21,397 nt of DNA from Limisphaerales bacterium (GCA_003152145.1 PLZL01000147.1:1-21397); one strand, 5' to 3'. Positions 1-7,199 are shown, numbered from the stretch's first letter. Numbers and translations are program-made. Notes: generated by a model not told the origin, from the sequence alone.

Positions 1-2146
1 CGGTGATGACGTCCACGCTCGGCCGTTGCGTGGCGACAATGCAATGGATGCCTGCCGCGCGCGCCATTTGCGTGATGCGCGCGATGGCCATTTCCACGTC
101 GGCGGGCGCGACGAGCATGAGGTCGGCCAGTTCATCAATGATGACGACGATATAGGAAAGTTTTTCGGGGATGATGATGTCCTCCTCGCGCGGCACGACA
201 ATTTCCTCGTCCACCTCGACGGCAAATCCTTCCGCGCCCGGCTCGACTTTCTCCTTCTTCGCCGTGAGCGGCAATTCGGGTTCCAGCGGAACCAGTTTTT
301 TATTTGGCCGCGAGTTGAACGAGCCGATGTTGCGGACGCCGACGCGCGCGAAAATCTGGTAGCGCTTTTCCATTTCGTTCACGACCCAGCGGAGCGCGAG
401 AATGACCTTCTTCGGATCGGTCACCACCGGCACGACGAGATGCGGCAGCTTGTTGTAGTGCTGCAACTCGACGATCTTCGGGTCAATCATCACGAACCGG
501 AGCTGGTCGGGCGAGAATTTGTAGAGCAGCGACGTGATGATCGCATTGATGCAAACGGATTTGCCGGAGCCGGTGCTGCCGGCGATGAGGAGGTGCGGCA
601 TTTCCGAAAGGTCGGCGACGATGGGATGGCCATAAACGTCCTTGCCGAGCGCAATGGGAATCTTCGCCTTGCTGTTGCGCCATTCCTCGGACTCGAACAT
701 GTCGCGCACGATGACCTTGGAAGTAACCGGGTTCGGCACTTCGATGCCGACAGAGCTTTTTCCCGGCACGGGCGCGAGGATGTGGATGCGCTCGGCTTTG
801 ACCGCGGCGGCAATGTTATTGGAGAGCGCGGTGATTTTTTCCAATTTCACGCCCGGCGCGGGATGCAACTCGTAACGCGTGATCGTCGGGCCTTTGGTGA
901 TGTCGCCGAGTGAAACCTCGATGTCGAACTGCGCGAGCGTCTGCTGCATGAGCCGCGCGTTGGCCATGAGTTCCTCCTTGGACTCGGTCGGCTTGACGGT
1001 CATGTCCGGGTGCTGGAGAAAATCCATCGGCGGCAACTGGTAGTTGCCAATGATGGGCGTCGAGGCCACGGTGAGCGGCCTCGGCTTTTTCGGCGTCCGG
1101 GGTTTGCGTGCGGAGCCGTCGGCGATGTGAACCGCCGGTTCGGTCTTCGGCTCGCCGGGTTTTTCAGGCCCGGTTCTTTCTGTTTCGGCAATGGGCGTTT
1201 CGGTTTTGGCTTCAACCGGCTTTTCGGCCTCCGCCTTTTTGCCGAGGATATCCTCGGTGGTGGCGGCGGCGACTTCGCGCGGAGCAGTTTTTTCGCCGTC
1301 ATCAACGGCGCTTGGAGCAGCCTCCTTGGACGGTTCGGGCAAGGTGGTTTTGCGGAAGCGCGGCCCTTTGGATTGCGGCACGCTCAAATCGCGGACGGTC
1401 GGTTCGGGCACGGGCTGCATATCTGCGCCGAGACCGGAGCGGGCGACCTGCTCCTGCAATTGCTTCGCCTGTCTTTCGAGTTCGCGGGCGTGGCGATCCA
1501 GTGCGCGCTCCTCGTCCGGTTCTGATTCAATATCGGCGGATTTTCTGTCCGCAAAAAATCCGCGGATCCATTCACCCAGCCGGAAATCAGTCAGGAACAG
1601 CAGGCTGATCAAACCCAGCGCCCCATAAACAATCGTCGCGCCAATCGGGCCGAGCAGGGAAAAGCCGTATTGCAGGCTGTAATTCGGGCGGTGTATTTCG
1701 CCGTAGGTTGCGTAGCCAAGCAGTCCGCCGATGCTTTGAGCGCCGATGATTTCGTGGATTCTTCCGCGCAAGCCGCCGTTGTCCGCGAGGTAGAGGAGGC
1801 CGGTGAGCGAAATCAATAAAATCACCGACCACAACACCGACCAGCGGGAACGCTCGCGGAGGTAGCCGGGAAAATTCAAAAGATATGCCGTGCCGAACGC
1901 CGCGAACACCAATGGCAGAAGATAAGCGGAGATTCCCAGCAGTAAAAATGAACCCCACGCCAGATACGCGCCGGGCAGCATGATCCAGTTGTGCGTGTAT
2001 TTGTTGTGCGGGTCGCCAAGCCATGAAATGTCATGACAGTCGAACGACCATTGCGCCACGAGCAGCAGGAGCGCGACCGCCAGGAGCGCGACACCGATGA
2101 CGTCGGCAAAACCGTTTCCCGAACCCGATGCTGTCCTGCGTGACAT
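1..2146 (-). CDS. ftsK: DNA translocase FtsK/SpoIIIE, N-terminal part (runs off the window start)
   Basis: Single open frame from ATG at 2146 to the window edge: 715 residues are visible and the C-terminus is missing. FtsK is a membrane-anchored hexameric motor that pumps DNA at the septum for chromosome segregation. The first ~170 residues hold about four hydrophobic segments, the first starting near residue 16 (VIGVALLAVALLLLVA). A Pro/Glu/Lys/Ala-rich linker spans roughly 200-390. The alpha/beta motor follows: Walker A GSTGSGKS at residues 523-530 (bases 557-580) and Walker B VVIIDELADLM near residue 665. A charged insert (KKEKVEPGAE and following) lies between the two, longer than I would expect in E. 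coli FtsK. The ATG is supported by a promoter ending six bases upstream. It is transcribed divergently from the gene at 2269. Identification is secure. The gamma domain, if present, is outside the window. Confidence 0.95.
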   Translation of the reverse strand, partial: MSRRTASGSGNGFADVIGVALLAVALLLLVAQWSFDCHDISWLGDPHNKYTHNWIMLPGAYLAWGSFLLLGISAYLLPLVFAAFGTAYLLNFPGYLRERSRWSVLWSVILLISLTGLLYLADNGGLRGRIHEIIGAQSIGGLLGYATYGEIHRPNYSLQYGFSLLGPIGATIVYGALGLISLLFLTDFRLGEWIRGFFADRKSADIESEPDEERALDRHARELERQAKQLQEQVARSGLGADMQPVPEPTVRDLSVPQSKGPRFRKTTLPEPSKEAAPSAVDDGEKTAPREVAAATTEDILGKKAEAEKPVEAKTETPIAETERTGPEKPGEPKTEPAVHIADGSARKPRTPKKPRPLTVASTPIIGNYQLPPMDFLQHPDMTVKPTESKEELMANARLMQQTLAQFDIEVSLGDITKGPTITRYELHPAPGVKLEKITALSNNIAAAVKAERIHILAPVPGKSSVGIEVPNPVTSKVIVRDMFESEEWRNSKAKIPIALGKDVYGHPIVADLSEMPHLLIAGSTGSGKSVCINAIITSLLYKFSPDQLRFVMIDPKIVELQHYNKLPHLVVPVVTDPKKVILALRWVVNEMEKRYQIFARVGVRNIGSFNSRPNKKLVPLEPELPLTAKKEKVEPGAEGFAVEVDEEIVVPREEDIIIPEKLSYIVVIIDELADLMLVAPADVEMAIARITQMARAAGIHCIVATQRPSVDVIT

Positions 2147-2152
2147 GGGAGC

Positions 2153-2181
2153 AAGTTAGCGAAATTGCGGCGCAGTTTCAA
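2153..2181 (-). promoter_or_regulatory. Putative sigma70-type promoter of ftsK
   Basis: Reading the minus strand: TTGAAA (2181-2176), a 17-base spacer, TAACTT (2158-2153), then six bases to the ATG at 2146. The first base of the -35 hexamer is exactly 35 bases from the start codon. This predicts a transcript with almost no leader, and no Shine-Dalgarno sequence is seen. Confidence 0.5.
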
Positions 2182-2233
2182 AGTTGAAATTGAACTGCGA
2201 ATGCAATTGATGAAACAGTCCGAGCGATAAATG

Positions 2234-2262
2234 TTGACACCTTTGCGCAATCGTGGAGTCAT
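2234..2262 (+). promoter_or_regulatory. Putative promoter of the CBM9-like/PKD gene
   Basis: TTGACA at 2234-2239, a 17-base spacer, and AGTCAT (a weak -10, 3 of 6 consensus bases) at 2257-2262. The ATG is at 2269, again 35 bases from the first base of the -35 hexamer. The -35 is perfect and the -10 poor, so the call rests mainly on the shared spacing with other starts in this window. Confidence 0.35.
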
Positions 2263-2268
2263 TTTTGG

Positions 2269-3372
2269 ATGAACACGTTCCGCCCATTTCGCCAATTGCT
2301 TTTGGTTTGCGCCTGTCTGACCATGATGGCGCTTCCCGCCGCCGCTCTGGACCGCACCAATGAGGTCTTCAAGATTTTCCAGTTCCCGCCGGACAAAATC
2401 CCGACGATTGACGGCGACACGAACGACTGGAACATAGTTCCCGAAAGCTACCTCATCGGCAGCGACCAGTTGGTGGACGACAACGGCAAGCATCAGTGGA
2501 ACGATCCGTCGTCACCGAAGATTCACGTGCGCGCCGGCTGGGTGAAAGGATTGAACCGGCTGTATTTTCTATACGAAGCTGACGACGATTACTGGGATTT
2601 CTCACTGCCGGGATTGCACAATGACACGTTTGAAATCGTGGTGGACGGCGATTTGTCCGGCGGGCCGCTGATCGGACAGTTTATGCCGGCGACAAATTAT
2701 CTTAGCCAGTGGGAAGCTTATCTCACCCTGCAAGGCGCGCACGCGCAGAATTACCACATCTTCACGCCGGCGGAGGGCAAGGATTGGTGCATGGTCTGGG
2801 GGCCGGAGCAATGGGTCAAGGAACTGCCTTACGCCAACGCGGCGCAGAAATATGATTTCAAGCCGGGCCAGCCGGGCCATTACGTTTTGGAATTTTGGAT
2901 CACCCCATTCGATTACGCCGGCGCGGAAGGTCCGCAGCGTGCGGTCGAGTCGGTGTTGAAGGAAAATAAAATCATCGGCCTGTCGTTCGCGCTGATTGAT
3001 TATGACGATGTGAACTCCGGCGGCACCAACAACGGCTTCTGGAATCTGTCGCGCCACCACACGATGTATGGCCAGGCCGATTACCTGTGCGCGTGCAAGC
3101 TGATGCCGCTGGAGCCGCAATTCCAAAAGCCCATCGAGGCGCAATGGTCGTTTTCGGTCCTGGACATGGACCGCCGGCTCGTCGCGTTCAAGGATTTGTC
3201 CGTCGGCAAAATCACCTCCTGGAAATGGAATTTCGACGATGGCGAAACTTCGACGGAACAGAACCCAATTCACGCCTACAAAAACCCCGGTCACTACGTC
3301 GTGGTGCTGAACGTTGAAGGTCCGGCGGGCAAATCGCGTCGCGCGAAAGTCTGGGATGTGGCGGTGAAATAA
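2269..3372 (+). CDS. Secreted CBM9-like sugar-binding protein with C-terminal PKD domain
   Basis: 367 residues. A signal peptide is evident at 1-26 (Arg, then LLLVCACLTMMALPAAA, likely cut before LDRTN). Residues ~43-230 resemble the CBM9/DOMON-like beta-sandwich that often opens 'IDGDxxDW' (here IPTIDGDTNDW) and binds sugars or haem. The last ~75 residues are a PKD domain: FKDLSVGKITSWKWNFDDGE, then a HAY motif and a final beta-strand ending VWDVAVK. PKD domains are usually spacers or adhesion modules in exported proteins. No catalytic domain is visible, so a binding role in polysaccharide use at the cell surface is likely. The downstream GH28 gene on the same strand fits pectin or other polysaccharide degradation. 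The domain call is by pattern and substrate is unknown. Confidence 0.75.
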   Translation: MNTFRPFRQLLLVCACLTMMALPAAALDRTNEVFKIFQFPPDKIPTIDGDTNDWNIVPESYLIGSDQLVDDNGKHQWNDPSSPKIHVRAGWVKGLNRLYFLYEADDDYWDFSLPGLHNDTFEIVVDGDLSGGPLIGQFMPATNYLSQWEAYLTLQGAHAQNYHIFTPAEGKDWCMVWGPEQWVKELPYANAAQKYDFKPGQPGHYVLEFWITPFDYAGAEGPQRAVESVLKENKIIGLSFALIDYDDVNSGGTNNGFWNLSRHHTMYGQADYLCACKLMPLEPQFQKPIEAQWSFSVLDMDRRLVAFKDLSVGKITSWKWNFDDGETSTEQNPIHAYKNPGHYVVVLNVEGPAGKSRRAKVWDVAVK

Positions 3373-3417
3373 CTTTCTATGAAAACAAAATCATTCGGCA
3401 GCGTCCTCATTTTTGGC

Positions 3418-3491
3418 GGAGCGCGGATTGTCCCCAATCCGCAGCGGATGGCCAGTGCGAACGCGCTGCGAGTTGGGACAACTCGCGCTCC
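3418..3491 (+). repeat. REP-like double hairpin (palindromic pair)
   Basis: Two short perfect palindromes lie 25 bases apart: GCGGATTG-TCCC-CAATCCGC (3423-3442) and GCGAGTTG-GGA-CAACTCGC (3468-3486). The larger flanks (GGAGCGC...GCAGCG at 3418-3446 and CGCTGC...GCGCTCC at 3464-3491) are also inverted copies of each other, so the block can fold as two small hairpins or one long one. This architecture is typical of intergenic REP/BIME elements. It ends one base before the preferred start of the GH28 gene. Confidence 0.75.
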
Positions 3492-3492
3492 G

Positions 3493-4842
3493 ATGGTAAA
3501 GCTGTTTCTCTTTTGTGCGCTGCTCGCGCTGAATTTTCCCCTCGCGGCGAAAACCTTCGACGTCCTCGATTTTGGCGCGGCCGGCGACGGCGCGACGCTC
3601 GACACGGCGGCGATTCAACGCGCGATTGACGCGGCGGCCAATAACGGCGGACAGGTTTTGATTCCGCGCGGCCACAAGTTTCTGGTCGCCACTCTGGAAT
3701 TGAAGAGCGGCATTGATTTCCACCTCGACGGCGAGCTGGTCATCAGCACCAACCAGTCGGACTACGCCAGCGATGGCGTCATCACCGCCTCTGACGCGGC
3801 CAATCTCCGCATCACCGGCAGTGGAAAAATTTCCGGCCGTTCGCTGTCATTCATGACCAGTTATGAAACCACCAACGAATGGTGGCTGTTCAAGGAATGG
3901 CGGCCAAAAATGTTCGTGCTCACCGGCTGCACCAATCTGGTCGTGCGCGACATCTCGTTTGGCGACGCGCCATTCTGGGGATTGCACATGCTTGGCTGTA
4001 AAAACGTCCTCGTGGAGAACGTGACCGTCAACAACCGGCTCGACGTGCCGAATGACGACGGCATTGATCCCGATCATTGCCAGGACGTGGAAATCCGCAA
4101 TTGTCATCTGACTTGCGGCGACGATTGCATCGTAGTCAAAACCACGCGGCAGAGGAGCGACTTCGGCCCGTGCGCCAACATCCACGTCCACGACTGTGTT
4201 TTGCGAACGCAGGATTCCGGCTTGAAAATCGGCACGGAAACCACCGGCGACATTCATGACATTGTGTTCGAGCGGTGCAATATTCTTTCCGGCAGCCGCG
4301 GCCTGACGATTCAACTTCGCGACGAAGGCAAAGTTTTCAACATCACTTTCCGCGACATCCAATTCACTTCGCGATATTACAGCGATCCGTGGTGGGGGCG
4401 CGGCGAGGCGATTTCACTCACGGCCATCCCACGTTTGCCGACGACGAAGCTCGGAACGATGCGCGACATTCAAATTCAAAATGTCACCGGCCGCGCCGAG
4501 AACAGCGTTCGCATCAACGGCAGTGCCGCCAGCCGGATCCAAAATGTGAGTTTGGAAAACGTGCGTGTGAAGCTGGATCGCTGGACGAAATACAAAGGCG
4601 GTCTCTTTGACAATCGTCCAACCAAGGTGCTCGATCCGATTGAAACGCACGATACTCCCGGTTTCAGCATTCGCTGCGCCGATGATGTTACTTTGGATGA
4701 TTGCTCCATCACTTGGGGACGGAATTTGCCGGACTATTTCGGCGGCGCGCTCGAAACCGAAAGCGTGACCGGGTTGCGTCTGACTGGATTCAAAGGCAAC
4801 GCCGCCCATCCCAACCGCGACGCCGCCATTCTCATTCATTAA
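3493..4842 (+). CDS. Secreted glycoside hydrolase family 28 (polygalacturonase-like)
   Basis: 449 residues from ATG 3493. An upstream in-frame ATG at 3379 would add 38 residues encoded mostly by the REP-like hairpin, and would bury the signal peptide (MVKLFLFCALLALNFPLAA), so 3493 is preferred. The mature protein begins KTFDVLDFGAAGDG, the usual opening of pectin-lyase-fold right-handed beta-helix enzymes. GH28 landmarks follow: NDDG at residue 187, GDDC at 209-212 (the catalytic Asp pair region) and DSGLKIG at 241, where many GH28 enzymes have GHG or a variant. Repeated short strands (NVTVNN, IRNCHL, VHDCVL) fit helix turns. Expected reaction is hydrolysis of alpha-1,4 galacturonosidic or related uronic bonds in the periplasm or outside the cell. 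It follows the PKD protein by ~120 bases and may be co-transcribed. The exact substrate is uncertain. Confidence 0.85.
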   Translation: MVKLFLFCALLALNFPLAAKTFDVLDFGAAGDGATLDTAAIQRAIDAAANNGGQVLIPRGHKFLVATLELKSGIDFHLDGELVISTNQSDYASDGVITASDAANLRITGSGKISGRSLSFMTSYETTNEWWLFKEWRPKMFVLTGCTNLVVRDISFGDAPFWGLHMLGCKNVLVENVTVNNRLDVPNDDGIDPDHCQDVEIRNCHLTCGDDCIVVKTTRQRSDFGPCANIHVHDCVLRTQDSGLKIGTETTGDIHDIVFERCNILSGSRGLTIQLRDEGKVFNITFRDIQFTSRYYSDPWWGRGEAISLTAIPRLPTTKLGTMRDIQIQNVTGRAENSVRINGSAASRIQNVSLENVRVKLDRWTKYKGGLFDNRPTKVLDPIETHDTPGFSIRCADDVTLDDCSITWGRNLPDYFGGALETESVTGLRLTGFKGNAAHPNRDAAILIH

Positions 4843-4876
4843 ACTGAAGGCGTTGTTCCGTGCATGCCAAAAAATC

Positions 4877-4906
4877 TTGCCACGCGGACAAATTCTAATT
4901 TAAACT
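4877..4906 (+). promoter_or_regulatory. Possible promoter of tRNA-Val
   Basis: TTGCCA at 4877-4882 and TAAACT at 4901-4906 with an 18-base spacer, placing initiation about five bases before the mature tRNA 5' end at 4918. Confidence 0.35.
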
Positions 4907-4917
4907 GTCGACTCATT

Positions 4918-4992
4918 GCGCGGTTAGCTCAGTGGTAGAGCACTACATTGACACTGTAGGGGTCACAGGTTCGAACCCTGTATCGCGCACCA
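4918..4992 (+). tRNA. tRNA-Val (anticodon GAC)
   Basis: Complete cloverleaf. The acceptor stem GCGCGGT pairs with ATCGCGC (one G-U). The D arm is GCTC-AGTGGTA-GAGC and the anticodon stem CTACA/TGTAG with loop TTGACAC gives anticodon GAC. The T arm is ACAGG-TTCGAAC-CCTGT, with discriminator A and an encoded CCA at 4990-4992. Val decoding (GUC/GUU) follows from the anticodon. The mobile element begins about 35-140 bases downstream. Confidence 0.97.
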
Positions 4993-5037
4993 TCCTCAAT
5001 AGAATCTGAAGAGCCACGGCAATGATGTCCGGAATGA

Positions 5038-5077
5038 CGGAATTAGACGGATTTAGGCGGAAACAGGCGGAAACAAA
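5038..5077 (+). repeat. Four 10-base units beginning CGG, helically phased
   Basis: Units start at 5038, 5048, 5058 and 5068: CGGAATTAGA, CGGATTTAGG, CGGAAACAGG, CGGAAACAAA. An exact 10-base period places each CGG on the same face of the helix. It lies between the tRNA and the first inverted-repeat candidates, so it may be host or element DNA. Confidence 0.6.
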
Positions 5078-5108
5078 GGGCTTTGAGAGGGTTTTCAGCA
5101 GGAAAGAA

Positions 5109-5146
5109 TGTCCGGTTTTCTTCAGCGTGTCCGGTTTCCAAGTTCC
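5109..5146 (+). repeat. Left terminal inverted repeat candidate
   Basis: TGTCCGG at 5109-5115 and again at 5128-5134, followed by TTCCAAGTTCC at 5136-5146. The reverse complement of the right end reads TGTCCGG, ten bases, then TTCCAAGTTCC (18482 back to 18455). Same order and orientation but different spacing. Confidence 0.55.
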
Positions 5147-5185
5147 AAACACAAGCTTCTGATAATCAACGGTTGGAACTCAAAG

Positions 5186-5201
5186 CCGGACAAAATCACC
5201 G
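5186..5201 (+). repeat. 16-base end repeat, left copy
   Basis: CCGGACAAAATCACCG matches 18476-18491 (CCGGACAAAATCATCG) at 15 of 16 positions in direct orientation. Both copies are preceded by TTGGAAC within 7-10 bases. Probably a transposase-binding site shared by the two ends. Confidence 0.6.
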
Positions 5202-5290
5202 TGAATCAAAGGGGGTGGAACGTAGAACCTGCCTCAAGCCAGTTTTCAGGCCGCGCCGCGCCGATGGAATCATGGCTACAAACGCTCGTT

Positions 5291-5332
5291 GATGCCGGTT
5301 TAAGCCGCCAACGATGGCCGGTTAAGCCGCCA
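5291..5332 (+). repeat. Tandem pair of 20-base sites (GGTTTAAGCC type)
   Basis: The unit GATG(G)CCGGTT(T)AAGCCGCCA occurs at 5291-5310 and 5313-5332, offset 22 bases (about two helical turns). The core GGTTTAAGCC has an exact inverted copy at 18359-18368 and the variant CCGGTTAAGCCG a direct copy at 18381-18392. Candidate internal transposase or regulator sites. Confidence 0.6.
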
Positions 5333-5394
5333 TTAACCTCGCACAAAATCGCGCCGCCACTGCCAAGGTGACGCCGGCCGCCGCTGGAAATTGT

Positions 5395-5419
5395 CGGGCC
5401 GGACAGCGACGCCGGCCCG
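5395..5419. repeat. GC-rich perfect hairpin in the left end
   Basis: CGGGCCGG (5395-5402) pairs with CCGGCCCG (5412-5419) over a 9-base loop. There is no T run on either side, so it is not a standard terminator. The left arm overlaps one CCGGACA heptamer. Confidence 0.5.
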
Positions 5420-5549
5420 TTGATGTTGAAAAATATTCCATCGGTTTGCCGTCGCCACCGCCGAAAGATTTCGGTCGTGGGTTGCCGGATTGTTGCTGGG
5501 GAGTTGGCTCCATTTAATGGAACTAACGGAATTCTGAACCCCGAAATCC

Positions 5550-5574
5550 GTTCAGTCCAGAATTTGGACTGAAC
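5550..5574 (-). terminator. 10-bp inverted repeat, possible end of the leftward cargo operon
   Basis: GTTCAGTCCA (5550-5559) and TGGACTGAAC (5565-5574) pair perfectly over a 5-base loop, 68 bases beyond the stop of the gene at 5642. Only a short T stretch follows on the minus strand, so it could instead be a protein-binding palindrome. Confidence 0.35.
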
Positions 5575-5641
5575 TTGAAGGTTTTGCCGCCAGTCTGGTC
5601 CTCGCAGAGAAAGCCATTGATGGCGCGAATCTTAAAATCTG

Positions 5642-6187
5642 TTATTTCCCGCAGCAACGTTTGTATTTCTTCCCGCTCCCACACGGACAGGGATCGTTTC
5701 TTCCGGCTTTAGGGACGCTTCCCGGCGGCTTTGGTGCTGCGCCAGTAAAATCAATTCGTTGTAGTGACGGACAACGAAAACTAAAGCATGTTTTGTTGTC
5801 AAAATTTGTTACCGCAAAATCCCCACGGATGATTATGTCCATTCCCACCAAAACATCGTCACCGCGTAATTTGCCCCGCGTCACTCTCGCAGCGCTAAAA
5901 CCCACGCCGTTCGGAAGCCTAATGTTAATCAGATAAACGTCGGTATTATATTCTCCATCCACGCCGTGTGCTTTTGTCATTCCAATGGGCTTCAATCCGC
6001 ACTCGAAAATGACCTTTTCGGTAATAACTGTTCCCGTTGCTCCAGTATCCCAGATTGCTTGATATGGTCTTAAGGGGGGAGGGTAATGCGTTGTGTTTGG
6101 GTCAAAAGCTGCGGCGATTTCCACCGTCGTCCGCAACACAGGCAAAAGTCCGCTCGCCTGCATTGTGAACGCATGTCCTTGTTGCAT
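5642..6187 (-). CDS. Retropepsin-like aspartyl protease domain fused to C-terminal SEC-C zinc motif
   Basis: 181 residues. Residues ~18-145 resemble the single-domain retropepsin-like fold: the active-site signature [10 protein letters not shown] has Asp at residue 47, and a later [11 protein letters not shown] matches the second conserved 'GMD' loop. The C-terminus is a SEC-C motif ([15 protein letters not shown]), a Zn-binding tail first known from SecA and found on many unrelated proteins. Such proteases act as homodimers, so proteolysis is possible but no substrate is suggested. The ATG follows directly after the stop codon of the upstream gene (TAAATG), implying translational coupling with the DUF5678-like partner. 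It lies inside the mobile element near its left end and is best seen as cargo. Fold calls are by motif. Confidence 0.75.
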   Translation of the reverse strand: MQQGHAFTMQASGLLPVLRTTVEIAAAFDPNTTHYPPPLRPYQAIWDTGATGTVITEKVIFECGLKPIGMTKAHGVDGEYNTDVYLINIRLPNGVGFSAARVTRGKLRGDDVLVGMDIIIRGDFAVTNFDNKTCFSFRCPSLQRIDFTGAAPKPPGSVPKAGRNDPCPCGSGKKYKRCCGK

Positions 6188-6502
6188 TTAAGCAAAAGAC
6201 ACCCGTGAATGAAACGACTGGGTGTAGTTTTCACTACCCGGTTCGCATTTCTGAACTAGGAATGTTCCAAGCGTGTGTTCTTTACAAGTTTCGCTCAAAG
6301 CCTCAAGCTCGCTCTCGTAAGCCCCGATCACCTTGCAGTCCTTGATGACAATAAATTTCCCGCCGTATTTCTTGACCAATTCCCCTTGGTGGTCGAGATA
6401 ATACTCAAATTCTTTTTCAAGTGGGCTTGCCACAAATTTGCCTTTCATTTCCGATGACACCATGCGCCCGTTTGCGTTCAATTTCAACCAGGCCGCATCC
6501 AC
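6188..6502 (-). CDS. DUF5678-like small protein
   Basis: 104 residues from ATG 6502. Alternative starts at Met14 (6463) and Met19 are possible because the first residues look less conserved. The core runs EYYLDHQGELVKKYGGKF, then VIKDCKVIGAYESELEAL, and GTFLVQKC before a C-terminal HSRVSF. This is the pattern I associate with DUF5678 proteins, a short alpha/beta fold of unknown role. It lies immediately upstream of, and is probably coupled to, the retropepsin-like/SEC-C gene. I believe this two-gene arrangement occurs in other bacteria but cannot verify it here. No enzymatic residues are recognised. Confidence 0.7.
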   Translation of the reverse strand: MDAAWLKLNANGRMVSSEMKGKFVASPLEKEFEYYLDHQGELVKKYGGKFIVIKDCKVIGAYESELEALSETCKEHTLGTFLVQKCEPGSENYTQSFHSRVSFA

Positions 6503-6672
6503 AACATTCCCATAATAGGCACAAAATCAACCGCCGCGCCACTCCTTTTTAGGGGTGGTATGTGGGCAGATTGTGCCCTTAAATTTAGCAAAGCGGGAGA
6601 AAAAGTCAAACTTCCTCCACGATTTCTTGGCCAGATGTTGACTTGGACTGCGGCGGGAAAGTTCCGTTCAAC

Positions 6673-6702
6673 AAAAAACGCCGGCCAACCACTGGCCGGC
6701 GT
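6673..6702 (-). terminator. Rho-independent terminator of the repressor operon
   Basis: On the minus strand, ACGCCGGCC (6702-6694), a 7-base loop and GGCCGGCGT (6686-6678) form a perfect 9-bp stem followed directly by a run of T (complement of the A run at 6673-6678). It lies about 20 bases beyond the stop of the gene at 6723 and closes the leftward repressor unit before the cargo pair. The rest of 6503-6722 holds no gene that I can support. Confidence 0.85.
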
Positions 6703-6722
6703 GTGGTGGATCAGCGGTGCAT

Positions 6723-7139
6723 TTAAGACGCCGGCGGCGTGCCGGAATCGCACTGGCCAGAGAATTCACTGGGGAGATTTATTATTGGAATTGGGTTTAG
6801 CCCGGGGAGTAGTCCTGATTTTGCCGCTTCCAACGCTCTGTTTGCAACGGCAATGAGATTATTGCAACCAATGGTCGAATTTCGGATCGCTGTATTACAT
6901 TGGTCGCTTTTGAAACTCATCAACGACTGCTGTTTCGACAGAAACTGCCGGAGTTCATCGTTGACGACAGTTTGGAACAACTCTGAATTAAAATTCTCCC
7001 CGGATTTGATCCAACTGGCCATTACAAGGCTGATTTCGTTAACGGAGGAAAGTTGCTGCAACGCCAAATTGTTTAGACTGATGAGCAAGGAGACGGTGTT
7101 TTCCAATTTGATGACGCGTGCATTTTCTTCAGGTGTCAT
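6723..7139 (-). CDS. Hypothetical helical protein, last gene of the repressor operon
   Basis: 138 residues, not recognised. The N-terminal half is rich in Leu, Asn, Ser and Gln with heptad-like spacing (VIKLENTVSLLISLNNLALQ), suggesting a helical or coiled-coil protein. The last ~30 residues are Pro/Gly-rich (LLPGLNPIPIINLPSEF). No signal peptide, transmembrane helix or metal motif. It is 60 bases downstream of the 7200-7979 gene and directly upstream of a strong terminator, so it is probably transcribed with the repressor. Its position suggests an accessory or maintenance role in the quiescent state, which is inference only. Confidence 0.6.
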   Translation of the reverse strand: MTPEENARVIKLENTVSLLISLNNLALQQLSSVNEISLVMASWIKSGENFNSELFQTVVNDELRQFLSKQQSLMSFKSDQCNTAIRNSTIGCNNLIAVANRALEAAKSGLLPGLNPIPIINLPSEFSGQCDSGTPPAS

Positions 7140-7199
7140 AAGTCAGATTTTCGTTTTGCGCCGGCCAGCGCGAGCCAGTCGGCGCGGTTGTGGTTTGGT

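Larger units (their letters stand above)
4993..5641. other. Gene-free 650-base stretch holding the left end of the mobile element
   Basis: No convincing gene in six frames. It contains a 10-base-phased repeat (5038-5077), three minus-oriented and two plus-oriented copies of the heptamer CCGGACA (5026-5032, 5109-5115, 5128-5134, 5186-5192, 5399-5405), a tandem pair of GCCGGTT(T)AAGCCGC sites (5291-5332), a GC-rich hairpin (5395-5419) and a 10-bp perfect inverted repeat (5550-5574). Several of these motifs recur at 18357-18491, on the other side of the transposase genes. This is the density of sites expected at a transposon end. Confidence 0.7.

Noticed and set aside
26..913. A 295-residue plus-strand open frame opposite ftsK
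   Set aside because: It is antisense to an unmistakable FtsK motor domain and has the Arg/His/Asp-rich composition of a shadow frame in GC-rich DNA.
3379..3492. Upstream ATG at 3379 as the GH28 start
   Set aside because: It would translate a REP-like palindrome pair and place a signal peptide at residue 39, so ATG 3493 is preferred.
4943..5152. A minus-strand frame ending in VRDTGFEPVTPTV
   Set aside because: This peptide is the familiar artificial translation of a tRNA antisense strand; the tRNA-Val gene explains it.
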